Part shown: one piece after another, positions 26,094 to 35,427 of the stretch | Numbering within the stretch: the stretch's first letter is position 1 | How the letters are laid out: each line of letters starts with the position of its first letter | The notes under the pieces: generated by a model | The model's database searches: none | What the model saw: the letters and a program-made list of their open reading frames with translations, nothing else | Told to the model about the DNA's origin: nothing | From: Bacteroidales bacterium | GTDB lineage: Bacteria > Bacteroidota > Bacteroidia > Bacteroidales > UBA932 | Length of the DNA: 49,895 nucleotides | Assembly: GCA_024401865.1 (NCBI GenBank) | Contig: JAKSKI010000006.1 | Location: forward strand, 1 to 49,895 | Direction: 5' to 3' | Program-made: the position numbers and the translations under genes

Positions 26094-26972
26094 TTATCTT
26101 GAATTGAAACGGGAGAGCACTGTCTCCTCGTAGGTTTTGGATACGGGTATGGGCGCTACGGAAGGAATGTCCAGGTCTATGCAATAACCGTCCTTCTCTG
26201 CCGTCAGTGTCCTGACCTTGGTGATGTTGACTATGTATTTGCGATGGCAGCGCACGAGTTCGCTCCCCGTGAAACTGTCTTCTATGGTCTTGAGCTTGCA
26301 GCGCAGCATATATTGCTTCATCTCCCCGTTGTTGTCCTTGTACCAGACCTGTATGTAGTTGTCGTCGGACTCTATGAAATAAAGGTTGGATGAATTGGTG
26401 GAGAATTTGAGTACGCCGCTGTTGTCGAAGAGGGTGATGCGCTTCTCCTCCTGGGGGCTTGACGGCAGGTCGCCAACGACGCTGCTCATATTCATCAGAC
26501 GTATTGTGTTGTTTTTGTCGTTGATGGCAAAATACTGGCCGGCAATCACATAGGGGATGCCGAGAGCGATGGTGATGTATGCCAGGGACCTGAAGAATAT
26601 CGCACTGAAACTCTGCTCCTCGATATCGATTATGCCGAAGATGTCACCCTCGATGGTGAAAACGGTGTAGAGCAGGCAGATGAGCAGGATTTCGGCCGCG
26701 TTCCAGATGATGTATCTCAGGAAGGTGAAATCGGGGTATCTTCTCAACGTATACATCGTCATCTTGCTGATGATGATGATGGCCGAAGCCAGCAGGAAGA
26801 ATATCGCCGTATATCCGAAAGTCATCCCGAAACCGACCTCGAACCAGGCATTTTCGGAGAAGGGGAGGGCCAGTGCCAGGAATACGAAAGAGAACAGGGC
26901 CGTAAAAAGTACGGTTCCGATAAGCTGGTCTTTGCCGAGCAGATAATCCGGTATGCGGTCGTAGATTGACAT
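26094..26972 (-). CDS. Membrane-anchored LytTR-domain transcription regulator
   Basis: A 292-residue protein. It has four membrane segments (about 19-38, 45-70, 87-107 and 124-146), then a C-terminal LytTR DNA-binding domain (about 185-290) with NLYFIESDDNYIQVWY, LKTIEDSF and FVRCHRKYIVN-like LVRCHRKYIVNITKVR. There is no receiver domain, so it senses through the membrane part rather than as part of a classical two-component pair. Such one-component LytTR proteins are common in Bacteroidales. Targets are unknown; the adjacent DUF4293 gene is a candidate. A TATATTTG -7 element is at 27006-27013, about 33 bases upstream. Confidence 0.85.
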   Translation of the reverse strand: MSIYDRIPDYLLGKDQLIGTVLFTALFSFVFLALALPFSENAWFEVGFGMTFGYTAIFFLLASAIIIISKMTMYTLRRYPDFTFLRYIIWNAAEILLICLLYTVFTIEGDIFGIIDIEEQSFSAIFFRSLAYITIALGIPYVIAGQYFAINDKNNTIRLMNMSSVVGDLPSSPQEEKRITLFDNSGVLKFSTNSSNLYFIESDDNYIQVWYKDNNGEMKQYMLRCKLKTIEDSFTGSELVRCHRKYIVNITKVRTLTAEKDGYCIDLDIPSVAPIPVSKTYEETVLSRFNSR

Positions 26973-27005
26973 AATGAATATCCCCGGCCGTCAGTGGCGG
27001 CTGTG

Positions 27006-27013
27006 CAAATATA
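27006..27013 (-). promoter_or_regulatory. -7 element upstream of the LytTR gene
   Basis: TATATTTG on the minus strand, 33 bases before the ATG at 26972. No TTG stands at the usual -33 distance. Confidence 0.45.
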
Positions 27014-27036
27014 TGAATTTTTTGACAAAAGGGGCG

Positions 27037-27567
27037 CTAACTTGGGATGTTGCTGCCGATTCCCGGTATCCTTATCAGTCCGGATATGTCCTCTGGGGAA
27101 GGCGTGACGGTCCTTATGGTACTGACGTGCATCCCGTGTTCCTTGAGGTATTCGCCGAGAGATTCGGGAGTGATTCCCGCCAGGTCGAACAAAGCCTTGC
27201 CCTCCCAGCCTTCCGTGCGGCACAACCCCAGCAGCAGGTGGGCCGGAATGACTTCTTCCTGCCCGGCTTTGAGAGCTTCGAATGCGGCCAGATTGATTGC
27301 GTTGCCGGCATTGCGGCTTATTGCAATGTGCGGACTTTCGGAATAGGGTATGTAACTTCCCGAACAAATGCGCCCGTCGATATGGGATTTCAGCCGGTCG
27401 GGTTCCACCCCCAGGGCGGCCATTGCCCTGCAGGCGTCATTGTCCCCGTCCCTCAGGATTCCAAGCGCCAGATGGTCGGGGGTAATGGCTCTGCAACCGG
27501 TGCGCATGGCTTCTTCACGCGCATATCCGAGGATGTTCCCCAGCCTTTCTGAAATTCTGACGTTCAT
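27037..27567 (-). CDS. Stand-alone Clp N-domain protein
   Basis: A 176-residue protein made of two Clp repeat (Clp_N) motifs and nothing else. Repeat 1 (about 1-75) has RLGNILGYAREEAMRTG, followed by AITPDHLALGIL. Repeat 2 (about 80-155) has NAINLAAFEALKAGQEEV followed by IPAHLLLGLCRTEG. In ClpA/ClpC this domain binds adaptors or substrates; here no AAA+ module follows and the reading frame ends cleanly. It may be a free adaptor or a substrate decoy for ClpC. It is divergent from gyrA. Confidence 0.88.
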   Translation of the reverse strand: MNVRISERLGNILGYAREEAMRTGCRAITPDHLALGILRDGDNDACRAMAALGVEPDRLKSHIDGRICSGSYIPYSESPHIAISRNAGNAINLAAFEALKAGQEEVIPAHLLLGLCRTEGWEGKALFDLAGITPESLGEYLKEHGMHVSTIRTVTPSPEDISGLIRIPGIGSNIPS

Positions 27568-27583
27568 GCTTGTTTTTTCAAGA

Positions 27584-27622
27584 CAAAAATAGCAAAAAAA
27601 CGGATTATTTTTGTTAAATTTG
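27584..27622. promoter_or_regulatory. Back-to-back -7 elements, Clp-N / gyrA
   Basis: TATTTTTG on the minus strand (27591-27584) faces away from TATTTTTG on the plus strand (27606-27613), with 14 bases between them. A second plus-strand match, TAAATTTG, is at 27615-27622. No -33 TTG at standard spacing. The gyrA leader would be about 40 bases. Confidence 0.5.
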
Positions 27623-27659
27623 CATCTATTGAAAATTTGAGATTTTTACGGAGTTCAGT

Positions 27660-30188
27660 ATGGAAAATGAGGTTTTGAATGAAGGACCGGCCCTTGGTAT
27701 CATAGAGCCTGTGGAGATTGATCACGAGATGCGTTCGGCGTACATCGACTATTCGATGTCCGTCATTGTGTCGCGTGCTCTTCCCGATGTCAGGGACGGC
27801 CTCAAGCCGGTGCAGAGAAGGGTTCTGTTCGGGATGGACGGGCTGGGTCTCAGTTTTGGAGGCCAGACCAAGAAATCGGCCCGTATCGTGGGTGAGGTGC
27901 TGGGCAAGTTCCATCCTCACGGAGACTCCAGTGTCTATGATGCAATGGCCCGACTGGCTCAGGACTGGAACCAGCGCTATCCTCTCGTATGGGGTCAGGG
28001 CAACTTCGGAAGCATGGACGGAGACCCCGTCGCCGCCATGCGTTATACAGAGGCCAAACTGTCCAGGATGGCCGATGACGTGCTCGCCGATCTCGACAAG
28101 GATACGGTGGATATGGTGCTCAATTTCGACGATTCCACCGAAGAGCCCACGGTGCTTCCGACCAAACTGCCTCTGCTTCTGCTCAACGGCTCTTCCGGCA
28201 TTGCTGTGGGTATGGCCACCAATATGGCCCCGCACAATCTCGGCGAATGCTGTGACGCGATATGCGCTTACATAGACAATCCTGATATCGACACCGAGGG
28301 GCTGATGAATCACATACAGGGTCCCGATTTCCCCACAGGAGGCATCATTATGGGCCGTCAGGGCATCGTTGACGCCTACAATACCGGCCGCGGCAGAGTC
28401 GTCGTCCGCGCCAAGGCGGAGATCGAGGAGACCGAATCCGGCAGGGAGGTGATCGTGGTGACGGAAATCCCCTATATGATCAACAAGAGCGAGATGATCA
28501 AGCGCATCGGCGAGATGATAGAGGACAAGAAGATAGACGGAATAGCCGATATCAAGGAACTCACCAGCCGGGAGGGCATACGCATAGAATTCCTCGTCAA
28601 GAAGGATGCCAATGCCAACGTGGTGCTCAACACCCTGTTCAAGTATACGGCGCTCCAGTCCAGTTTCGCCATCAACAACGTGGCTCTGGTGGACGGTCGT
28701 CCGCGTACACTGTCCCTCAAGGAGATCATTGCCGAGTTTGTCGACTTCCGCCACGGCGTCGTGGTCCGCAGGACAAAGTTCGAGCTTGACAAGGCTCTCA
28801 AGCGGGCCCATATACTGGAGGGTCTGCTCAAGGCCATCGACGTGATTGACGAAATCATCGCCATCATAAGGCGGTCCGCGGGTATCGATGAGGCCAAGGC
28901 GGAGCTTATGTCAACTTTCGGTTTTACCGAAATACAGGCCACGGCCATCGTGGAGATGAGGCTCAAGCAGCTTACCGGAATGGAGAAGGACAAGCTCAGG
29001 GCCGAATACGAGGAGCTCGAGAAATTCATCGCCCGTTGCAATGAGATACTTGCCAGTGAGGCTGAGCAGCTCGCCATCGTGAAGTCCGAGACTCTGGCCA
29101 TGAAGGACAAGTACGGCGATCCCCGCCGCACCATGATAACAATGAGCGAGGAGGAATTCAATCCCGAGGACTTCTATGCGGACGAGGATGTGGTGATCAC
29201 CATATCGCATCTCGGATACATCAAGAGGACCCCTCTGTCCGAATTCCATACCCAGAGCCGTGGCGGTGTGGGCCGCAAGGCCAGCGCCACCAGGGACGAG
29301 GACTTCATAGAGCATATCTATGTGGCCAACATGCACTCTGTCATAATGTTCTTCACGGACAGGGGAGTGCGGTATTGCAAGAAGGTATACGAACTTCCCG
29401 AAGGCACCAGGACATCCAAAGGCCGCGCCGTGCAGAATCTGCTGTCAATCAGCCAGGAGGACAAGATACGTACATATCTCAACATCCCTCTTCCCAAGAA
29501 TGCTGACGCCACGGCATCCAGGTACGTCACCCTGGTGACCAGGAAGGGTGTCGTCAAGAAGACTGACCTGGCGGATTACACCAATTCCCGCAGTTTCAAC
29601 AAGGGTATCATCGCCATCAATGTGCGTGAAGGGGACGAACTTCTCGACGCGCTTCTGACCGACGGCGGACACGAGATAATGATTGCCGCACGCGGGGGAC
29701 GCTGCTGCCGTTTCGACGAATCCGAACTCCGCTCCCTCGGAAGGAATTCCGCCGGTGTGCGCGGTATCAGCCTGGATGAGGGCGACGAGGTCATAGGCGC
29801 AATCTCCTGCGATCCTTCCGCACCCGATGCAGCGGACCGTACCGTGCTGGTAGTCAGCGAACACGGATATGGCAAACGGACTGATGTCCAGGAGTACCGC
29901 AAGACGTCCCGCGGGGCCAAGGGTGTGAAGACAATCAACATCACCGACAAGACTGGCTCGCTTGTTGCAATAAAGAGTGTGACGGAGGAGAATGACCTGA
30001 TGATAATCAACAAATCCGGCCTGACCATACGTATGGCCGTGACGGATATCAGACAGGCCGGACGCGCAACTCAGGGAGTGAAGCTCATCAACATACGCGA
30101 GGGCGATACCATTGCGGCAGTGTCACCGGTAGCGAAGGAAGAATCCGAAACCGATAATGAACCGGAACAGGAGACAATAGCAGAATAA
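27660..30188 (+). CDS. gyrA: DNA gyrase subunit A
   Basis: An 842-residue type IIA topoisomerase subunit that breaks and rejoins DNA to introduce negative supercoils together with GyrB. The active-site Tyr is Y129 in [11 protein letters not shown]. The quinolone-determining region [17 protein letters not shown] starts at H85; S90 and D94, matching E. coli S83 and D87, have the susceptible residues. The C-terminal beta-pinwheel (from about 510) starts with a GyrA-box-like QSRGGVGRK, which supports gyrase over ParC although the box differs from QRRGGRG. The tail is acidic ([12 protein letters not shown]). It is followed after 19 bases by a TPR protein, the usual Bacteroidales order. Confidence 0.96.
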   Translation: MENEVLNEGPALGIIEPVEIDHEMRSAYIDYSMSVIVSRALPDVRDGLKPVQRRVLFGMDGLGLSFGGQTKKSARIVGEVLGKFHPHGDSSVYDAMARLAQDWNQRYPLVWGQGNFGSMDGDPVAAMRYTEAKLSRMADDVLADLDKDTVDMVLNFDDSTEEPTVLPTKLPLLLLNGSSGIAVGMATNMAPHNLGECCDAICAYIDNPDIDTEGLMNHIQGPDFPTGGIIMGRQGIVDAYNTGRGRVVVRAKAEIEETESGREVIVVTEIPYMINKSEMIKRIGEMIEDKKIDGIADIKELTSREGIRIEFLVKKDANANVVLNTLFKYTALQSSFAINNVALVDGRPRTLSLKEIIAEFVDFRHGVVVRRTKFELDKALKRAHILEGLLKAIDVIDEIIAIIRRSAGIDEAKAELMSTFGFTEIQATAIVEMRLKQLTGMEKDKLRAEYEELEKFIARCNEILASEAEQLAIVKSETLAMKDKYGDPRRTMITMSEEEFNPEDFYADEDVVITISHLGYIKRTPLSEFHTQSRGGVGRKASATRDEDFIEHIYVANMHSVIMFFTDRGVRYCKKVYELPEGTRTSKGRAVQNLLSISQEDKIRTYLNIPLPKNADATASRYVTLVTRKGVVKKTDLADYTNSRSFNKGIIAINVREGDELLDALLTDGGHEIMIAARGGRCCRFDESELRSLGRNSAGVRGISLDEGDEVIGAISCDPSAPDAADRTVLVVSEHGYGKRTDVQEYRKTSRGAKGVKTINITDKTGSLVAIKSVTEENDLMIINKSGLTIRMAVTDIRQAGRATQGVKLINIREGDTIAAVSPVAKEESETDNEPEQETIAE

Positions 30189-30207
30189 CAAACAAACCAC
30201 AATAATT

Positions 30208-31518
30208 ATGAAGAAGATTTCAGTCATACTGGCAGTTTTGCTTACAGTATTATCAGCCAATGCGCAGGACGGCGTGAAGAGCGTCAAAGCGGCTACCAAA
30301 GCCCTCGAATCCGCAAAGGCCGCCACTCTTGATGCCAAGAAGAACACCAAGATGGCAACATGGTTCAAGTACGGACAGGCCCTGGTGGATGCATACAATT
30401 CACCCGCAGGCAATGCGATGGTGGGTATGGACGAAGAGGACGTCGCCTATTTCAACGGCAATGAAAAGGCCGTTTCGGAAGAAACGGTGACATTGTCCGG
30501 ACAGCAGTATACCAAGAAGGTGTGCGATACCAAGAACTATTATTATGATGCTGAAGGCAAGGTCGCCATCATCGAGGTAACCCAACCCATAGAGAAGGAT
30601 GCACTGACTCTTGCAGTAGACGCATTTGCCAAGGCCGCCCAGTTCGACAACGGCGCCAAGACAAAGGATATTGTGGCGGCTCTCAATGACGTCAACAACA
30701 AACTCAACAACGACGGTGTCCGTGCCTATACCTTCGGGGAGTTCGCCGAGGCTTCCAGGCTTTTCGAGGCTGCATCCGTAGCCAAGTCGACCAAGCCTTG
30801 CAGCCAGCTGGATTCCGCTGCCATCTATAACGCTGCAATGACTGCACTGCTGGCCGGAGACAATGCCCGTGCCAAGTCTTTCTATGAGAAATGCGAAGAG
30901 ATAGGCTATTATGGCAACGACGGGGACGTGTTCACCAAACTCTCGGAAATTGCAACCAAGGATGGTAATGCGGACGAGTCCAAGGCCATCCTCGAGCGCG
31001 GCTTTGTCAAGTTCCCCGAGAGCCAGTTGATCATCGTAGGCCTCATCAATGCGTATATGGGCTCTGACGAGGGTACAGACCGTATTTTTGAACTACTTGA
31101 CAAGGCAAAGGTCAACGAACCCAACAATGCTTCCCTGTACTATGTGGAGGGGGATATCCGCCAGAAACTCGGTCAGACAGACGAGGCGATAGCTGCATTT
31201 GACAAATGCTCCGAGATCAATCCCGATTATGAGTTCGGTTATATCGGCAAGGGAATACTGTTTTACAACAAGGCGTTCGAATATTCGGAACTGGCTTCCA
31301 ATGAAAATGACGATGCGAAGTGGAAGGAATATGTCGACAAACTTGAGGTGAGTCTCAAGGCTTGCGTGGAGCCCTTCGAGAAGGCTTTCGAGATAGTTAA
31401 GGATCCTCAGGTCAAGAAGAGTGTCGCGGAGTATCTCAAGAATGCCTGCTTCCGCTTCCGCGAGCAGGATGACACATTCAAGGCCAAGTACGAGAAATAC
31501 GCCGCTGCAGCCGAATAG
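30208..31518 (+). CDS. TPR-repeat periplasmic protein
   Basis: A 436-residue exported protein (signal peptide about 1-19, cleavage after ANA). It carries several tetratricopeptide repeats, clearest at about 175-235 (FAEASRLFEAASVAK and ARAKSFYEKCEEIG) and 290-345 (ASLYYVEGDIRQKLGQTDEAIAAFDKCSEINPDY). TPRs form a helical surface for protein binding. The sequence is Ala/Lys-rich and lacks an enzymatic domain. It is found next to gyrA in many Bacteroidales and is probably co-transcribed with it; its role is unknown. It converges on phoH with six bases between. Confidence 0.85.
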   Translation: MKKISVILAVLLTVLSANAQDGVKSVKAATKALESAKAATLDAKKNTKMATWFKYGQALVDAYNSPAGNAMVGMDEEDVAYFNGNEKAVSEETVTLSGQQYTKKVCDTKNYYYDAEGKVAIIEVTQPIEKDALTLAVDAFAKAAQFDNGAKTKDIVAALNDVNNKLNNDGVRAYTFGEFAEASRLFEAASVAKSTKPCSQLDSAAIYNAAMTALLAGDNARAKSFYEKCEEIGYYGNDGDVFTKLSEIATKDGNADESKAILERGFVKFPESQLIIVGLINAYMGSDEGTDRIFELLDKAKVNEPNNASLYYVEGDIRQKLGQTDEAIAAFDKCSEINPDYEFGYIGKGILFYNKAFEYSELASNENDDAKWKEYVDKLEVSLKACVEPFEKAFEIVKDPQVKKSVAEYLKNACFRFREQDDTFKAKYEKYAAAAE

Positions 31519-31524
31519 ATGATT

Positions 31525-32460
31525 CTAGGCCTTGTCGAAGGCCTTGACAATCTTGGATACCAGAGGGTGTCGCACGATATCTTCCTCGTTGAAGGAAATC
31601 GTTGCGACACCTTTCAGTTTGCCTGTGAGCTCGATTCCGCGGAGCAGTCCGGAGTCTTCCTTCCTGGGCAGGTCCACCTGGCTGGCGTCACCTGTGACTA
31701 TGAATTTGGCATTGGCACCCATACGTGTGAGAAACATCTTGAGCTGTCCCAGATTGGTGTTCTGGGCTTCATCCAGAATAACGCAGGCGCGGTCAAGTGT
31801 GCGTCCTCTCATATATGCGAGCGGAGCTATCTGGATGGTGCCGTTCTCGATGAATTCCTGCAGTTTCCTTGAAGGAATCATATCGCCAAGGGCGTCGTAG
31901 AGAGGCTGAAGATACGGGTCGAGCTTGTCCTTGAGGTCTCCGGGCAGGAATCCCAGCCTTTCGCCGGCTTCGACTGCTGGACGGGTCAGTATGATGCGCT
32001 TTATTTCCCTGTTCTTCAATGCCCTTACCGCCAATGCGATGGCTATGTAGGTCTTGCCGGTGCCGGCCGGGCCGACTGCGAACACGAGGTCATTGTTGAA
32101 ATAGGCCTTGACCATCTCTTCCTGGTTGTGGTTGCGGGCCCGGACGGGTTTGCCTTCGGTTGTGTGAAGTATGACGGCATTGCCGCTCTGCCTGAACTGT
32201 TCGGCCGAGGTCCCGTCGTCAAAGATGTCCTGAACGTCATAGGTGGTGAGACTGGGCTTATGATGGCGCGTCTGAACCAGTCTGGCGAAACGGACGGTGA
32301 AATCTTCGATCTGGGATTCATCGCCTTCCAGCACAATGTCCAGTCCCTTGTCCGTCACTTTCAGCCCAGGGTAGTATGAGCAGAATTCGTTGAGGATACG
32401 GTTGCCCGCCCCGAGTATTTCGACGGGGTCGCTGGTGTTGAGTCTGATGGTCTTCTTCAT
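31525..32460 (-). CDS. phoH: PhoH family ATPase
   Basis: A 311-residue P-loop ATPase of the PhoH/YbeZ group. Walker A is GPAGTGKT (130-137) and Walker B is VILDEAQN (227-234). Other blocks are RPAVEAGERLGFLPGDLKDKLDPY and the sensor VTGDASQVDLPR. An N-terminal KH-like region (about 1-75) precedes the ATPase. YbeZ-type proteins work with YbeY in rRNA maturation and RNA metabolism; there is no ybeY nearby. Its ATG overlaps the CapA gene stop (ATGA). Confidence 0.94.
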   Translation of the reverse strand: MKKTIRLNTSDPVEILGAGNRILNEFCSYYPGLKVTDKGLDIVLEGDESQIEDFTVRFARLVQTRHHKPSLTTYDVQDIFDDGTSAEQFRQSGNAVILHTTEGKPVRARNHNQEEMVKAYFNNDLVFAVGPAGTGKTYIAIALAVRALKNREIKRIILTRPAVEAGERLGFLPGDLKDKLDPYLQPLYDALGDMIPSRKLQEFIENGTIQIAPLAYMRGRTLDRACVILDEAQNTNLGQLKMFLTRMGANAKFIVTGDASQVDLPRKEDSGLLRGIELTGKLKGVATISFNEEDIVRHPLVSKIVKAFDKA

Positions 32461-33533
32461 TGTCGTATGCCTGTTGCTTTCTTCACTCTCTCAAGTGTTG
32501 ACATCATATTGTCATAGTCGGAAGGGGTGATCCATTCGTCCCTTCTTCCTTCCCATTCGTCCACGAATATCGTGCAGTAGCTGTCCGTGAGCCGTCCCGG
32601 AAGCGTGCACCACATAAACCTGAGTTCGGGCTCGAGCATTCGGCTCCTGCCGAAGATGCTGTCCCTGACAAAGGAGATACTGACGGCAAGTTCCAGCCTG
32701 GTGTCGGTGGCACTCATATTGGATACGGCATTGCCTGTCGAATAGACGACGGGGATGCCTGCAATGTGGGTGCTGTCCTGGACCACATGCGGGTGCGAGC
32801 CTATGATGGCATCCACACCTTTGTCTGCCAGCCAGCGGGCCAGCCGCTCCTGCGCACTTGAGTGGAGGAGCCTGTATTCCTCACCCCAGTGTGGCAGCGC
32901 TATGACGTAATCGGCCTTCCTTTGGCGGGCACGTCGTATTGCATTGGCAATATCCGTGGTATCTGTCCTGTTGACTGCCGGCCAATCCCTGTCGGAAGGG
33001 GTATTCGTGCCATATGTGAAATTGATCAGGGCAATGCTGACGCCCCTTTCCCTTATTATCAGCGGATAGACGGATTCCTTCTCGCGTGCATCGGCGGCGG
33101 CTCCTGTGAATCTCACCCCGTCCATATTCCTGTACACGCCTAGAGTACGGTCAAGTCCGTTGGCTCCTCTGTCGAGAATATGGTTGTTGGCCATCAGGAA
33201 AACGTCCACACCGCAGTCCGAGACATATCCGGCATAACTGTCAGGAGAGGAAAACGCGGGGTAGCCGGTGTAGGGCTCGCCCCCTAGAGTGAATTCCATA
33301 TTGGCTACGGCGCAGTCAGCCTCCTTGAGGAAGGGACTTATGCCGCTCAGAAATTTGTCGTGGGGGTATTCGAGTTGCCTGGCGTGCATCATCACGTCAC
33401 CTATTATGACCATAGTGACCGTGTCTGAAACCGGCAGGGGAAAACGGATCGGACCTGTTCTGACATCAGAGCCGGCTCTGGCGACGGATGACAGGACCAC
33501 CAGAAATGAAAAAATCAACAACCGGCATTTCAT
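32457..33533 (-). CDS. CapA family protein (calcineurin-like fold)
   Basis: A 358-residue exported protein (signal peptide about 1-20). It is of the CapA/PgsA metallophosphatase-like family: VIIGDVMMHARQL near residue 42, DCAVANMEFTLGG, VFLMANNHILDRG, IALPHWGEEY and IIGSHPHVVQ. CapA was named from poly-gamma-glutamate capsule export, but most Bacteroidota members stand alone like this one, so capsule synthesis should not be inferred. The ATG at 33533 is only five bases from the -7 element TATATTTG (33539-33546), giving a probably leaderless message. It overlaps phoH by ATGA. Confidence 0.88.
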   Translation of the reverse strand: MKCRLLIFSFLVVLSSVARAGSDVRTGPIRFPLPVSDTVTMVIIGDVMMHARQLEYPHDKFLSGISPFLKEADCAVANMEFTLGGEPYTGYPAFSSPDSYAGYVSDCGVDVFLMANNHILDRGANGLDRTLGVYRNMDGVRFTGAAADAREKESVYPLIIRERGVSIALINFTYGTNTPSDRDWPAVNRTDTTDIANAIRRARQRKADYVIALPHWGEEYRLLHSSAQERLARWLADKGVDAIIGSHPHVVQDSTHIAGIPVVYSTGNAVSNMSATDTRLELAVSISFVRDSIFGRSRMLEPELRFMWCTLPGRLTDSYCTIFVDEWEGRRDEWITPSDYDNMMSTLERVKKATGIRQ

Positions 33534-33538
33534 ATCTG

Positions 33539-33566
33539 CAAATATACCTTATTTTTTGTAAATTTG
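33539..33566. promoter_or_regulatory. Back-to-back -7 elements, capA-like / SPOR lipoprotein
   Basis: TATATTTG on the minus strand (33546-33539) and TAAATTTG on the plus strand (33559-33566), separated by 12 bases. Start codons follow after five and eight bases respectively, so both transcripts should have almost no leader. A CTG sits where the plus-strand -33 TTG would be. Confidence 0.6.
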
Positions 33567-33574
33567 CCGGACAG

Positions 33575-34108
33575 ATGAAACGCTATATCTTATTGTTACG
33601 TATCGCCGTAGTGGCGGTATCCGTGAGCTGCCTGAGCGGCTGTGACTTCCTGCGCACGCTTGCCGGAAGGCCCACTTCCACGGAAATAGAAGTCAAGAGA
33701 GCGGCAGTGGAGCAGACATTGCGTCAAAAGGCTCTGGAGGATTCCCTGGCTATGGAAAGACTCCGTCAGGCAGCCGATTCGCTGGACGCCCTCAACTACA
33801 GGGATTCGCTTGCCCAACTCGTGTCCGTGATGGCGCCTGTGAGCAAAGTGTCCGGCATCGACGGCACACAGTTGCAATTCAGGTACTATCCTATGGTGGG
33901 TTCCTTCTCGGAGGAGGCCAATGCGGACAGGCTGGTAGCCGCAGTTGGCGCCGACGGTCACAATGCTGTCAAACTCAAGTACCGCAAAGGACGGACGGCC
34001 GTATCCGTGGGGCCTTCTGACAATCCCCGTGACATTTACAAGACTCTGAAGGAAATCAAGGGACAGCCTTACTGTCCCGCCGACGTTTGGTTATTGATCA
34101 ATGAATAG
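33575..34108 (+). CDS. SPOR-domain lipoprotein
   Basis: A 177-residue lipoprotein (lipobox LSGC at about 19-22). A charged helical stretch (about 40-85, alternating Ala/Leu with Glu/Arg) likely forms a coiled coil. A C-terminal SPOR domain (about 100-176) follows, with FRYYPMVGSFSEEANADRLVAAV and YKTLKEIKGQ. SPOR domains bind denuded glycan strands at the division septum. The ATG at 33575 is preferred because it gives the lipoprotein signal; the longer frame to 33488 reads back into the divergent gene. The stop overlaps the downstream M28-like gene by eight bases. Confidence 0.85.
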   Translation: MKRYILLLRIAVVAVSVSCLSGCDFLRTLAGRPTSTEIEVKRAAVEQTLRQKALEDSLAMERLRQAADSLDALNYRDSLAQLVSVMAPVSKVSGIDGTQLQFRYYPMVGSFSEEANADRLVAAVGADGHNAVKLKYRKGRTAVSVGPSDNPRDIYKTLKEIKGQPYCPADVWLLINE

Positions 34109-35420
34109 GATTCTTCCAGCGCTGCTGTCTTTGGCAATCCCGGTTATTGCGTCCGCCCAATATCAGGGATACGATGAACTGTATGAGAGCGAGACGGCGT
34201 CGTCGATGAGGCAACAGGTGGAATACCTCGCCTCTTCGGCTTTGGAAGGTCGGAAGGCCGGTTCCGAGGGCGAATTGGAAGCCGCCCGCTATATTGCTGA
34301 CAGGCTGGAAAGCTATGACGTGGACGTGCTGTCGGGAACGGACGGCACTCTCTTCGGCATATGCGAGGAGTCGGAGGACACTCTTGTCTCACGCAATGTC
34401 ATCGGTTACATTCAGGGTTATGACAAGAAACTGAGGGACAAGTATATAGTTATCGGCGCAAGACTGGACAACCTGGGCTCGCGTATGGTGGGCGTCGACG
34501 GAGTCAACCGTGAAATGGTGTTCAGCGGGGCCAACGGAAATGCATCCGGACTCAGCTTGATGCTGCAGCTGGCGAGAATAATGAGTACCAACAGGGTGCT
34601 GCTCCGCCGTTCGGTTCTCTTCGTTGCCTTCGGCGCGGCAGAATTGGACAATGCCGGTTCGTGGTATTTCCTGAACAGGTATTTCAAGGACAGGAATGAC
34701 ATCGATGCGATGGTCAATCTCGATATGGTTGGGACGGGCAGTCGGGGATTCTATGCATACACTGCCTCCAATCCTGATCTCAACAATATGCTCAATGCCC
34801 TTGAAGGCACTCTGCAGCCCGTATTGCCTCAGATAGTATCGATGGAGCCTGTACGTTCCGACCACCGGTCCTTCTATCAGTGCAGCATACCCTCGGTATT
34901 CTTCACTACCGGAATGTACCCCGAATACAATACTGACAGGGACACTCCTTCCGTCATAGAGTATGACTGGATGGAGAGAATACTCGAATATGTCTATAAT
35001 TTCACCCTGTCACTAGTCAATGGGGCAAAGCCCGAATTCGATGCTTCGGCCGAGAAGAAGAAAAAGCCGGTACTGCAATCCGACGTGGTGGCATACAACG
35101 AATGTGAGACCCCTCCGGCATTTCTGGGCAGCTATGACCCGACGGTGTTTCTGAAGAAGTGGGTTTATGTGTACCTCAAGTACCCGCAGGAGGCGGTGGA
35201 GAACGGTATCCAGGGCAAGGTGCTGGTGTCGTTCATTATTGATGAGAAGGGCAAGATGAGAGATGTCGAGGTGACCAAAGGCGTTCATCCTCTCCTTGAC
35301 GAAGCGGCGGTACGCGCCGTCAGCGCTTCGCCCGACTGGCGTCCTGCCAGGAGACTTGGGAAGAAGGTGAAATGCTCGATGTCTCTGTATGTGGAATTCA
35401 GACTGCAAAGGAAAAAATAA
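34101..35420 (+). CDS. Degenerate M28 peptidase-TonB C-terminal domain fusion
   Basis: A 439-residue exported protein (signal peptide about 1-19). Residues 35-305 have the M28 aminopeptidase fold: [25 protein letters not shown] and SDHRSF are clear. The active site is damaged. The His of the first zinc motif (GAHxD) is R121, the bridging Asp of GADDNASG is G146, and the general-base Glu of the EE pair is A180. E181, D208 and H255 remain. Residues 355-436 match a TonB C-terminal domain ([21 protein letters not shown] and [10 protein letters not shown]), normally used to contact TonB-dependent receptors. The protein is probably a non-catalytic periplasmic binding or scaffold protein. It lies between the SPOR lipoprotein and leuS. 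Confidence 0.82.
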   Translation: MNRILPALLSLAIPVIASAQYQGYDELYESETASSMRQQVEYLASSALEGRKAGSEGELEAARYIADRLESYDVDVLSGTDGTLFGICEESEDTLVSRNVIGYIQGYDKKLRDKYIVIGARLDNLGSRMVGVDGVNREMVFSGANGNASGLSLMLQLARIMSTNRVLLRRSVLFVAFGAAELDNAGSWYFLNRYFKDRNDIDAMVNLDMVGTGSRGFYAYTASNPDLNNMLNALEGTLQPVLPQIVSMEPVRSDHRSFYQCSIPSVFFTTGMYPEYNTDRDTPSVIEYDWMERILEYVYNFTLSLVNGAKPEFDASAEKKKKPVLQSDVVAYNECETPPAFLGSYDPTVFLKKWVYVYLKYPQEAVENGIQGKVLVSFIIDEKGKMRDVEVTKGVHPLLDEAAVRAVSASPDWRPARRLGKKVKCSMSLYVEFRLQRKK

Positions 35421-35427
35421 ATTAAAT

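Noticed and set aside
27564-28811. 415-codon open frame on the minus strand opposite gyrA
   Set aside because: Shadow of gyrA in the codon-complement frame; it would also cover the gyrA promoter and the Clp-N start.
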